Positions 54,201 to 61,509 of a DNA stretch of 64,000 nucleotides are shown in pieces (within the stretch, counting starts at the first letter, position 1; each line of letters starts with the position of its first letter). Below the pieces are notes generated by a model. That model was not told where the DNA came from, did no database searches, and saw only the letters and a list, made by a program, of their open reading frames with translations. The stretch comes from Deminuibacter soli (GTDB lineage: Bacteria; Bacteroidota; Bacteroidia; Chitinophagales; Chitinophagaceae): assembly GCF_003412455.1 (NCBI RefSeq), contig NZ_QTJU01000007.1:62001-126000 (forward strand). The letters run 5' to 3'. The translations under genes and the position numbers were made by a program.

Positions 54201-54292
54201 TGGTCATGGCCCTGCTGGTGATACCTGTATTGTTTACAACAGTAGTGAAACCACATCATAAAAAAGTACAAAATGAAACTGCACAGGCATAG
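51206..54292 (+). CDS. RND-family inner-membrane efflux transporter (AcrB-like)
   Basis: A 1028-residue resistance-nodulation-division permease. The two-fold layout has a first TM segment at residues about 13-33, two large periplasmic loops, and the TM clusters around residues 335-490 and 860-1010. The proton-relay motif is GMVVDDAIVIADN (Asp-Asp pair in TM4). Other family features are PGANSLQVEEQVAKKLE, LMQQGSLLLAPVEV and SPMWSPLASVLAMGVLFS. It is of the multidrug/hydrophobe type rather than the heavy-metal CzcA type, judged by the lack of the CusA-style acidic TM4 pattern. It is coupled to the adaptor by ATGA and overlaps the outer-membrane gene by 20 bp. Confidence 0.95.
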   Translation: MNPVKASLQYPQVTLTVLTLVVLLGVYSLLNMPRREDPKITIRTGLVVAFYPGANSLQVEEQVAKKLEQYLFQYEEVRKEKTYSTSRDGAVIINVELEEWVKDPDIFWSKLKHDLQLAKMQDLPKGVIGPIVNTDFGDTIAMLISLESDELGYSELKHYLQMAEDRLRTLKAVSKIKRYGEQPEQITVTSNSSRLAQYGIKYQQVMLVLQSQNAISATGDIKTGVNQVPLYTTGYFGTEQQIASQIVGVSPSGGVVRLSDVADIKRAYAEPTTYYTVNGHKSMMLSVEMQEGNNIVQFGKDVKAILDQLQQYLPSGVTINTIVNQPRIVQTSVNDFIREFFLAIVSVIVVTILLLPLRIAAVAAMAIPVTVAVTFAMLHMVGIELQQVSLAALIVVLGMVVDDAIVIADNYVELLDEGIDRHTAAWRSAGDLVVPVLTATATIIAAFMPMIILSGSVGEFIFSLPVTVSIALASSFVVAMLLTPYLCSRFIKTGLHKAKGKPGKPAKKSVLDYMQDGYDKALGWCMRFKGITLAVGLISVIAGGMLYFALKQKFFPAAERNQFVVELWMPTGTRLDETKTALNRLVNEIRQDKRVTSYASFAGTSAPRFYYNFSPEPPVTNFGQILVNTETNEATGEVAASLGELVTQLVPEGRPHVRLMQQGSLLLAPVEVRIVGTELQPIKEIGEQVRSLLVKTSGTDNVRTNFMEDYYGVDINLNEEGNRLGFSTATVATSTYIGFSGYPVTTMYEGDNPVNIVMRLDENNRSNFTELANTYVSSPITGASVPLRQIATITPQWETGRIVRRNGVRTLSVLSEVQDGALASEILKKVKPAIARIPLPPGYRIEYGGEEENQKETFSQMLVALGISLLLIFLILLFQFRNLRETLVVMTAIPLSLFGALLGLIITHNPFGFTSFIGLISLSGIVVRNAIILVDYTNELIAAGKDIPSAAAEAGKRRLRPIFLTAMAAAIGVLPMILSGSPMWSPLASVLAMGVLFSMVMALLVIPVLFTTVVKPHHKKVQNETAQA

Positions 54293-55610
54293 CCGCATAC
54301 TGCTGCTGGTGCAGCTGACAGGCGCGGTGTTTTTTGCATCGGCACAGGATACTGCCCTGCATATTACCCTGCCCATAGCCCACCAGATGGCGCTGCAGCA
54401 GAACAGGCTGCTGAAAATAGCACGCCTGCGTGTGGAGGAAAGCCGCGATTCCCTGGATGGCATTAGCAGTAAATATTACCCGAATATCAATGCAACCGGT
54501 GGTTACCTGTATGCGGGTAAGACCGATGTGGTGATACCGCAGGGTAAGTTCGGCAACATCGCCAGTGTTCCCATTCCCGACCGTGACTTTAAGCTGTTTG
54601 AAGGTGATCACAACATGATACTGGCAGGCGCCAATGTTGTGCAGCCAATTACACAGTTAACCAAGGTGTCAACCGGTGTAAAGGTGGCCAAAACCAATGT
54701 GGCACTTGCGCAAACACAGGTGCAGAAGGCCGAATGGCAGGTAAGGCAGGGGGTGGAGCAGCTGTACTGCGGCATACTGCTGGCACAACACAAACAGCAG
54801 CAGGCTGCAGCCAATATACGCCTAACAGAAATTCAGTTGTATGATGTGGAAAGCGCGTTGATGGCTGGTGAAACAGATTCAACCAATCACTATGGCCTGC
54901 AGGCGCAACTGGCAGCGGATGAAGAAAAACAATTACAGGCGAACTACGATATTGCAGACTACAGCGCCAGTCTTGCAGAGTTGCTGGGTTTGCCGGTTAA
55001 CACGCGTTTTGAGCTGGCACCATTACCGGATAGTCTTGCAGTATTGCAGCCGGTGGAGACGTATGTAAGCCAGGCAAACGATAAAAATCCCGATGTGCAG
55101 GCGGCTGCTTTAACTGTTCAGAAAGCGGGTTTAGGCGTTGCCTCAGCGCGAAAGGAGTACACGCCTGATTTGTCTTTCATTGCAGGATTTTCTTACCAGA
55201 GTGTGTTTGATTTTTTACCGGCCTCCAATTACCAGGCAGGCTTGCTGCTCACCTGGAAAATACTCGATTTCGGTACCAGGAAGTCGGTTGTGAAACAGCG
55301 GCAACACCAGCAGGCAGCGGCCACGGAGAGCAAGCAATACACATCAGATCATGTAAGCGCTGCTGTTCAAAAAGCTTACCGGCAGGCGCTGCAGGCACAG
55401 GCCCTGGTAACCGCCGCACAAAAGGCTGTGCTTTATCGTAAAAAGCAACTGGAGTTTAAACAGGGCCAGCTGGCGGCAGGCAGTATCTTAAAAAGAGAGA
55501 TTGTACAAACCCGGGCAGACCTTACAAAGGCTGAAACAGACCTGTTTGCGGCGCAAATTAACTACCGGTTAGCGTACACCAGTTTGCTGATTAGTGCAGG
55601 CATGTATTAG
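54273..55610 (+). CDS. TolC-family outer-membrane channel
   Basis: A 445-residue outer-membrane efflux protein. A signal peptide ends near FFASAQ. Two repeated TolC-type halves are seen with long helical stretches (AKTNVALAQTQVQKAEWQVRQGVEQLY about 135-160 region, and VQKAGLGVASARKEYTPDL in the second half), plus the strand segments YYPNINATGGYLYAG and LSFIAGFSYQSVF. It starts inside the 3' end of the permease gene, completing the adaptor-permease-channel operon. An interspersed repeat begins 18 bp after the stop, and no hairpin terminator is clear. Confidence 0.93.
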   Translation: MKLHRHSRILLLVQLTGAVFFASAQDTALHITLPIAHQMALQQNRLLKIARLRVEESRDSLDGISSKYYPNINATGGYLYAGKTDVVIPQGKFGNIASVPIPDRDFKLFEGDHNMILAGANVVQPITQLTKVSTGVKVAKTNVALAQTQVQKAEWQVRQGVEQLYCGILLAQHKQQQAAANIRLTEIQLYDVESALMAGETDSTNHYGLQAQLAADEEKQLQANYDIADYSASLAELLGLPVNTRFELAPLPDSLAVLQPVETYVSQANDKNPDVQAAALTVQKAGLGVASARKEYTPDLSFIAGFSYQSVFDFLPASNYQAGLLLTWKILDFGTRKSVVKQRQHQQAAATESKQYTSDHVSAAVQKAYRQALQAQALVTAAQKAVLYRKKQLEFKQGQLAAGSILKREIVQTRADLTKAETDLFAAQINYRLAYTSLLISAGMY

Positions 55611-55628
55611 CGTGAACCGTGCGGCGTT

Positions 55629-55696
55629 AGTCGTGCGTGAAGAAAACATCGAGAATCGAGAATCGACAGTCGAGACGATCTAAGCGAGTATTAAAT
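55629..55696 (+). repeat. interspersed TCGA-rich repeat, copy C
   Basis: Contains AGAAAACATCGAGAATCGAG and AATCGACAGTCGAGACGATC then TAAGCGAGTATTAAAT; matches copies at 42150 (inverse) and 44706 over 50-65 bp with small indels. It starts 18 bp after the TolC gene. Confidence 0.75.
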
Positions 55697-55807
55697 GATC
55701 AGCATACTATCGCCGGGGTGATTTAAAGCAAACATGCTCGTAGCTTACAGCTGTTTGCTGCCGCTCATCCATTGGTTTCACTGTTTCAAACGGGGTTTTG
55801 TAACTTC

Positions 55808-56629
55808 ATGCCCATGCAATACACACTTCTTCCGCCACCGGCCGCCCTGCGGCAATTTGTTCAGTACTGCTGGACGCTGGAAGAAGATTGCGCAGGCACA
55901 GCTACCAAAGTATTCAAGCCATTGGCAGATGGTTGCCCTGGGCTGGTATTTCAGCAGGAGACAGGTGTGTACCACGATGAAGAACAGAAACGTTTACCCG
56001 GTATTTTCCTGTATGGCCAAACCATCAAACCCAGGGAAATGCATTTGAGCGGTCAGCTTAAAACTTTTGGGGTGGTCTTTTATCCGCATGCCGTTAAATC
56101 TGTGTTTGGTATGGATGCCGGTGAATTGACTGATACCTGTGTTGATCTCGATTTTCTTGCGCGCGGCAAAGGCTTCCGGCTGAATGAACAATTGAATGAA
56201 GCCGCCTCAGGCGAACTGCAGCTGGGCGCATTGACTGCTTACCTGCAGGCAGAACAGCGGCTGCATACCGGTGCCGCTGATGCGGGAATGGATTACGCGA
56301 TTGATGCCATCATCCGCAGCAATGGCAATGTGCCGCTGAAAACACTGCACCGGCAGCTGTACATAACAGAACGCAGCTTTGAGCGCTGGTTTAGCCGTTA
56401 CGTAGGCATCGCACCGAGTGTGTTTGCAAAAGTATGCCGTTTCCAGGCAGCCCTGCAGCAAATGCGCAGCAACCAGTATCACCGCCTTACTGATATTGCG
56501 TTTGATAATGGCTATGCCGATCAATCGCATTTTATCCGCCAGTTTAAAGCCTTTGCAGGCTGTTCTCCCAATCAATTCCAGCAAAAGACAACCGGGGTGG
56601 TATCTAATTTTCCTGTTTTGATACAATAG
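55808..56629 (+). CDS. AraC-family transcriptional regulator
   Basis: A 273-residue regulator. The N-terminal 140 residues (YTLLPPPAALRQFVQYCWTL, PGIFLYGQTIKPREMHLSGQ, FGVVFYPHAVKSVFGM) match the DUF6597-type sensor domain frequent in Bacteroidota AraC proteins. The C-terminal 100 residues hold two helix-turn-helix motifs, the second ending LTDIAFDNGYADQSHFIRQF and FAGCSPNQF, the AraC signature. Start chosen at ATG 55808; frames open further upstream lack family similarity. The target is unknown; the cytochrome c gene begins 67 bp downstream in the same direction and could be regulated or co-transcribed. Confidence 0.92.
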   Translation: MPMQYTLLPPPAALRQFVQYCWTLEEDCAGTATKVFKPLADGCPGLVFQQETGVYHDEEQKRLPGIFLYGQTIKPREMHLSGQLKTFGVVFYPHAVKSVFGMDAGELTDTCVDLDFLARGKGFRLNEQLNEAASGELQLGALTAYLQAEQRLHTGAADAGMDYAIDAIIRSNGNVPLKTLHRQLYITERSFERWFSRYVGIAPSVFAKVCRFQAALQQMRSNQYHRLTDIAFDNGYADQSHFIRQFKAFAGCSPNQFQQKTTGVVSNFPVLIQ

Positions 56630-56695
56630 CAGAATGTCGGTTTTGTTCAATTTCTGCGGCCGGGGTTAAGGCAATTTTGTTCTAAAGTATCATAC

Positions 56696-57034
56696 ATGAA
56701 AAAATGGACAACAATAGCCCTGGTTATTGCAGGTTTACTGTGGTTATGCCATACCGATTATGCGCAACCCTATGCCGCGGCCACAGCGGCAGATTCGGCA
56801 CAAAAGCAGGCTGCACTGGATGTATTGCAAACAAGGTGTAATACCTGCCATGTTGCACAGAACCCGGGCAAAGTATTTACAGAAAACAATATGAACGGTC
56901 TTGCTGCGCGTATTTACAAACAGGTCTTTATTAAACACCGCATGCCCAAAGGCGGTGCAAAGCTCAGTGATGAAGAGCAAAACCGGCTGCTGAACTGGAT
57001 TGGCAGCCTGCTGCCGTTGCGCCAGGCAAAATAG
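56696..57034 (+). CDS. small exported cytochrome c
   Basis: A 112-residue single-haem protein with a signal peptide (about residues 1-24). The haem motif is CNTCH (Cys48, Cys51, His52) and the distal ligand is likely Met83 in KHRMPKGG. Length and position of the ligands fit small class I cytochromes of the periplasm. It lies between the AraC regulator and a DUF1772-like membrane protein (44-bp gap), which may belong to one operon. The redox partner is not visible in this window. Confidence 0.88.
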   Translation: MKKWTTIALVIAGLLWLCHTDYAQPYAAATAADSAQKQAALDVLQTRCNTCHVAQNPGKVFTENNMNGLAARIYKQVFIKHRMPKGGAKLSDEEQNRLLNWIGSLLPLRQAK

Positions 57035-57077
57035 GTGTTGGTTATGCTTGTTTATTCAACTTTTATTGATGTATACC

Positions 57078-57596
57078 ATGTCTCTTTTACATAAATTATT
57101 GCTGCTTGCAACTGCTGTAAGCACCGGCCTCATGGCCGGTTTAATGTATGCCTGGTCGTGCTCGGTAGTACCCGGTATCACGCGCCTGCCAGACAGTGGT
57201 TATATCAGTGCCATGCAAAGCCTGAACCGCGCTATTCAAAACCCCTTGTTTTTCGCCAGCTTCTTCGGCGCTTTGTTTTTGCTGCCCTGGTGTGCCTGGG
57301 TGTTTTACCGGGAACCCGATGGCATCGGGTATGGCTACCTGTTTGCTGCGGCCCTTGTGTACGCGGTGGGTGTAATGGGCGTTACCATTTTCGGTAATAT
57401 CCCCCTTAATAAAATGCTGGATGCTTTTCCCCTGCAACAGGCCAGCGATGCGGATATTGCTGCACAGCGCCGGTTGTTCGAAATGCCCTGGCGTAACCTG
57501 CACACAGTGCGCACCGTATCGTCTTTTATAGCGCTGGTGCTGGTAGTGCTGGCCATGCTGGCCAGGTACAAAACAATGCTGCCGGATTCACATTAG
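57078..57596 (+). CDS. DUF1772-like membrane protein
   Basis: A 172-residue protein with about four membrane spans (LLLATAVSTGLMAGLMYAW, FFASFFGALFLLPWC, YLFAAALVYAVGVMGVTI, SFIALVLVVLAML). The segment NIPLNKMLDAF followed by MPWRNLHTVRTVSSF matches the NxPLN and WxxxHxxR pattern of the DUF1772 (anthrone oxygenase-like) family. Function in bacteria is uncertain. The ATG at 57078 is preferred, with 57069 as alternative. A 17-bp direct repeat (57578-57594 and 57599-57615) straddles its stop codon. Confidence 0.75.
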   Translation: MSLLHKLLLLATAVSTGLMAGLMYAWSCSVVPGITRLPDSGYISAMQSLNRAIQNPLFFASFFGALFLLPWCAWVFYREPDGIGYGYLFAAALVYAVGVMGVTIFGNIPLNKMLDAFPLQQASDADIAAQRRLFEMPWRNLHTVRTVSSFIALVLVVLAMLARYKTMLPDSH

Positions 57597-57686
57597 CGGC
57601 TGCCGGATTCACATTTGTGTTACAGGTATTAACGGCCTGGTGGATATTTGAGGCATACCCAATCATTTATCCACCAAACAGCTCGT

Positions 57687-57878
57687 ATGTTACCCAGGTT
57701 ACTATTAATTTTATGCGCATTGCTGCCCTTGTATGGGCAGTCGCAGCAAAATGATGCAGCATTCACAGACAGTGTTGTGCAGCAATACAATGCTTCTTTT
57801 GTACGCTGGTACAGCAACGTGATACAACAGCCTATCATACCGGGTTGCGGCAATGGCAACACTGGTATCGTTCACTAA
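57687..57878 (+). pseudogene. N-terminal fragment of the transglutaminase-like gene (frameshifted)
   Basis: A frame with ATG at 57687 gives a good signal peptide (MLPRLLLILCALLPLYG) and then QQNDAAFTDSVVQQYNASF before stopping at 57878. The downstream protein (from 57845) in another frame lacks any signal peptide, while its frame is open back to at least 57780 without a proper start. Joining the two by a shift near the T4 run at 57797-57800 would give one exported protein. Either a real inactivating frameshift, a sequencing error, or two genes overlapping by chance. Confidence 0.6.
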
Positions 57879-58927
57879 ATGCGGTTACGCAAAAGCGGTA
57901 TACGGCAGCAAATAATAATGTTTACTACAACCTCAGCTGCACATATGCCTTGCTGCACCAGCCAGCTGCAGCGCTCTGTTACCTGGATACGGCTTTGCAG
58001 TATTCCTATGCGGATTACCAGCACCTGGTGAACGACAGCGACCTGGTGAGCCTTCACCAGCTTGCCCGGTTTAAAGCACTGGTGCAGCCCCTGCGCGCTG
58101 TTGGCGATTACCTGTTTATATTAAAAACTGCATCGGTTTATGATAATACGGTGCACAGCAATCTCCTGCCTGCTTTTACCTATCAGTCCCCGGCGGATAC
58201 AGCGTTAATAGCATTGCGGCGCTATTTTCACCTGGATTCGATTGCAGGCACGGGCAACCAGACCGAACAGGTGTTAAACCTGCTGCACTGGGTGCATAAC
58301 CTGGTACCACACGATGGCAATACCGAAAACCCGCCCGTACGTGATGCGCTGCACCTGGTAAGTGTATGCCGTAAAGAGGGCAGGGGACTGAATTGCCGCG
58401 GGCTGGCCACCGTATTGAACGAGTGTTATCTTGCTATGGGGTTTAAGTCAAGACTTGTTACGTGTTTGCCCAAAGACAGCCTGGGTATTGACCCGGACTG
58501 TCATGTGATCAACAGCGTATACGTACCTGCGCTGCACAAATGGATATGGGCCGACCCTACCAATGATGCCTATGTAATGAATGAAAAAGGCGAATTGCTG
58601 GGCATTGAGGAAGTGCGTGCGCGTTTAATCAACGGCGAGCCGCTCATACTGAATCCGGATGCCAACTGGAACCACCGTTTTACCCGCAGCCGGGAGGAAT
58701 ATTTGTATGGTTATATGGCAAAGAATCTTTACCTGCTGCAGTGCCCGGTAAACAGCATAGCCGGCAATGAAACAAGAATGCCCGGCAAAGTCATCAGTTA
58801 CATACAACTCAATCCTGTTGCCTATTTCAGACAAAAGCAAAACGGCGGCGCAAAAAGCGGCACGCAACAAGGCGATTTATTATATTACAACACGAATAAT
58901 GCTGCCGCTTTCTGGCAGGCCCCCTGA
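57845..58927 (+). CDS. transglutaminase-like protein, main part
   Basis: About 360 residues counted from a TTG at 57845; the real N-terminus probably comes from the fragment at 57687. The first part has a TPR-like pattern (NVYYNLSCTYALL, AALCYLDTALQYSYADYQHL). The core is transglutaminase-like: LNCRGLATVLNECYLAMGF supplies the catalytic Cys, CHVINSVYVPALHKWIWADPTND the His and Asp. Such papain-fold proteins act as peptidases or crosslinkers, usually on surface proteins. Its stop codon is one base from the start of the sensor kinase gene, so the transglutaminase, LytS-type kinase and LytTR regulator are likely one transcript. Substrate unknown. Confidence 0.75.
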   Translation: MRQWQHWYRSLNAVTQKRYTAANNNVYYNLSCTYALLHQPAAALCYLDTALQYSYADYQHLVNDSDLVSLHQLARFKALVQPLRAVGDYLFILKTASVYDNTVHSNLLPAFTYQSPADTALIALRRYFHLDSIAGTGNQTEQVLNLLHWVHNLVPHDGNTENPPVRDALHLVSVCRKEGRGLNCRGLATVLNECYLAMGFKSRLVTCLPKDSLGIDPDCHVINSVYVPALHKWIWADPTNDAYVMNEKGELLGIEEVRARLINGEPLILNPDANWNHRFTRSREEYLYGYMAKNLYLLQCPVNSIAGNETRMPGKVISYIQLNPVAYFRQKQNGGAKSGTQQGDLLYYNTNNAAAFWQAP

Positions 58928-58928
58928 T

Positions 58929-60641
58929 ATGAGAAAATATGTAGTTAGTTGCTTATTGTTGCTTTTGGGCAGCTGTATATGCCGGGCCCAGATACCCTGG
59001 CATGACAGCACGGTTGATTTTACTTCCATTGAATGGAATAATTACTCTACTTCCTATATCGGTGAAGGCAAGGATTCTGTACCGTTGCTGGTAACGGCAA
59101 TACCATATAATGGCATTTACAGCGCGCCGGCCGAATTAGCCGGCGCAACAGCTTTAAACATGTCATTCAGTGGTTCCTTGTACAATTTCAGGTCTAACCT
59201 GGGCGATCGCAACCAGGTGTTGTATGCCTGCGATTCGTCTGCGGTATATTTTATCGCGCCGGGTGTTTTCGCCTCAAATGCGGCATTGTACGAATACCGG
59301 GTAACAGAAAACGGTTCACGTGTGATAAAGCCATGGGCAGCCATCACACAGTTTACAGACAGTGCGTTTCAGTTAAATACTTTCCGTCGCAGGTGTGCTT
59401 TTCTTGGCGGGTTTAGCACCGGCACAGGAAATTATATTACAGTTGAATTAAGGCGGCGGCGCGATCAGTCAATACAGTGTGCAGCTGCCGTGTACTGGGT
59501 GGCTGTGCAGCCTGTGCTGAAAGATATTTACACTGCTGCTGAATTGAATGATTTGCTGATGCACGTGAAAACCAACGCCCGTTTTGCTGCTGCCGCGCCA
59601 CGTGATAAATGGACGAAATTATATAAGCCCGCCGGGCTGGATTCAGTAACCGGGCTGCCCAAAAAGCTGGTATTGCCGTCGAAAGAGCATGACCTGTACT
59701 TTTTTCTTACGGCAGATATCTACAAAAAGGAAGCGCTCGAATACCGCCTGCTGCGAAATAATAAAATAGCTGCCAACTGGCAGCCCAATGCATATGACAA
59801 CGGTTTGATATGGCTGAAAGACCTGGATCCGGGCAGTTATGTGCTGCAAATGCGCTATCGTATGCAGCGGCAGCATGTAACTGCTTATGTATTTGAAATA
59901 ACCCCTGCCTGGTATCAAACCATGTGGTTTAAAGTGGCGGCCGTGTTGCTGGTGATTAGTTTTTTGGGCAGCATCGCGTTGCTGGTAACCCTGCGCAGGC
60001 AACGGCTTGCGTTGATGGAGGAACAGGCAAAAAAAGAAAAGCAGGCGCTTGGTTTACGTGCTATACGCGCCCAGCTGAACCCGCATTTTATTTTCAATGC
60101 GCTTTCGTCCATACAGGGACTGATAAACAAGCAGGATATGGACGGCGCCAACCGCTACCTGTCTGATTTTGGCATGCTGGTGCGGCATTCATTAACGGAG
60201 AGCGATACGGCGTATATTCCGCTGCAAAAGGAGATCGCTACGCTGGATACCTATCTGCGCCTGGAACAGCTGCGTTTTAATTTCGCATGGTCTATCGATT
60301 GTGAAAACGCGCCGGATACTTCGGCTGTTGAATTACCTTCGCTGTTGTTACAGCCCCTGGTAGAAAATGCGGTGAAACACGGCGTTTCGGGCATGGGGGA
60401 ACAAGGCAGGATACAGGTGCGTTTCAGTCGGCAGGGTAAAGACCTGCTGGTATTGATACAAGACAACGGGGCAGGCTTTGATACCGCTGTAAGCGGCACT
60501 GGTTACGGATTAAAGCTTACACACGACCGGATAAGGTTGTTGAATGAAATGACAGAAGGAACGATTATCACCATGCAGGTACAAAGTGCGCCTGCGCAGG
60601 GAACGATTATCCGCCTTCTATTTAAAAACTGGTTAGCATGA
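58929..60641 (+). CDS. LytS-type sensor histidine kinase
   Basis: A 570-residue membrane kinase. After a signal peptide (MRKYVVSCLLLLLGSCICRAQ is the N-terminus, split here as 20 residues plus Q) comes an extracytoplasmic domain of about 300 residues of unknown fold, with Y_Y_Y-like features near its end (PGSYVLQMRYRM, then ITPAWYQTMWF). One transmembrane span lies at about 331-355, followed by a short coiled linker. The His_kinase domain has LNPHFIFNAL with phosphorylated His386, then the HATPase region with VENAVKHGVSGMG and DNGAGFDTA plus TGYGLKLT. The four-base overlap with the LytTR gene shows they act as a pair. Confidence 0.93.
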   Translation: MRKYVVSCLLLLLGSCICRAQIPWHDSTVDFTSIEWNNYSTSYIGEGKDSVPLLVTAIPYNGIYSAPAELAGATALNMSFSGSLYNFRSNLGDRNQVLYACDSSAVYFIAPGVFASNAALYEYRVTENGSRVIKPWAAITQFTDSAFQLNTFRRRCAFLGGFSTGTGNYITVELRRRRDQSIQCAAAVYWVAVQPVLKDIYTAAELNDLLMHVKTNARFAAAAPRDKWTKLYKPAGLDSVTGLPKKLVLPSKEHDLYFFLTADIYKKEALEYRLLRNNKIAANWQPNAYDNGLIWLKDLDPGSYVLQMRYRMQRQHVTAYVFEITPAWYQTMWFKVAAVLLVISFLGSIALLVTLRRQRLALMEEQAKKEKQALGLRAIRAQLNPHFIFNALSSIQGLINKQDMDGANRYLSDFGMLVRHSLTESDTAYIPLQKEIATLDTYLRLEQLRFNFAWSIDCENAPDTSAVELPSLLLQPLVENAVKHGVSGMGEQGRIQVRFSRQGKDLLVLIQDNGAGFDTAVSGTGYGLKLTHDRIRLLNEMTEGTIITMQVQSAPAQGTIIRLLFKNWLA

Positions 60642-61402
60642 ACAGATTACGTGCCATTGTAATAGACGATGAACAAAACAACCTCGATAACCTGTCGCAG
60701 CTGCTGGCAACTTATTGTCCGGGTGTGGAAGTCGTTGCAACGGCTCAGCATGCAACTGCGGGTATCGCTGCCATCCTGCAATACCGGCCAGACCTGCTTT
60801 TTCTCGATATACAAATGCCTGGTAAAAATGGGTTCGAATTACTGAAGGAGCTGCCGCAGTATGACTTTGAAGTGATTTTTGTAACAGCCTATGATCAGTA
60901 CGCCATACAGGCAGTTCGTTTTGCGGCGGTGGACTATCTGTTGAAACCGGTGAACATTAATGAGCTGCAGGCTGCCGTGGCGCGGGCAACAGTAAACCGC
61001 AGCACCAAACAGCAAAACCGCCACCTTGAAAACCTGCTGCAATTGCTGCAGCAACAAAACGCCCAACACCGTATTGCATTGGCTACTTTAAAAGAAACGC
61101 GTTTTGTGCCGGTGTGTGATATTGTACACTGCGAATCATCGAATAACTACACGGTATTTCAATTGGCAGGTGGTGAAAGGCTCACCGTGAGCAAACCTAT
61201 CTATGAATACGAAGAGCTGCTTAAAAATTACCGCTTTATCCGTTGTCATCAATCGCATCTCGTGAACCTTGGGTATGTGAAAAGCTGGGTAAAAGACAAT
61301 GGCGGCTACCTGTTGCTGGAAAACGGGCATGAAATACCGGTGTCGCGTAATAAAAAGGAGTTGGTAGCGCTTGCACTGGGCAACAACGGCATGCCGGTTT
61401 AG
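60638..61402 (+). CDS. LytTR-family response regulator
   Basis: A 254-residue regulator. The receiver domain (1-120) has phosphoacceptor Asp57 in LFLDIQMPGKNG and a Lys in DYLLKPVN. A helical linker (QNRHLENLLQLLQQQNAQH) leads to the LytTR DNA-binding domain (about 150-254: FVPVCDIVHCESSNNYTVF, SKPIYEYEELL, FIRCHQSHLVNLGYV, EIPVSRNKKEL). It is translationally coupled with the upstream LytS kinase (ATGA overlap). Such pairs commonly control surface or stress functions; nearby target genes may include the transglutaminase of the same operon. Confidence 0.95.
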   Translation: MNRLRAIVIDDEQNNLDNLSQLLATYCPGVEVVATAQHATAGIAAILQYRPDLLFLDIQMPGKNGFELLKELPQYDFEVIFVTAYDQYAIQAVRFAAVDYLLKPVNINELQAAVARATVNRSTKQQNRHLENLLQLLQQQNAQHRIALATLKETRFVPVCDIVHCESSNNYTVFQLAGGERLTVSKPIYEYEELLKNYRFIRCHQSHLVNLGYVKSWVKDNGGYLLLENGHEIPVSRNKKELVALALGNNGMPV

Positions 61403-61509
61403 CTAAAAAAGCGGAACTTTTGCAGGAAAGCACCTGTAAACTGTACCTGCTTTAAACCTGCAACGGGTTTTGACGATACCAGCTCATTGCTTTTGTCTAT
61501 ATTGGTGCC

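Noticed and set aside
58767-58928. 54-codon extension of the sensor kinase
   Set aside because: It lies inside the transglutaminase gene in another frame; the ATG at 58929 gives a signal peptide.
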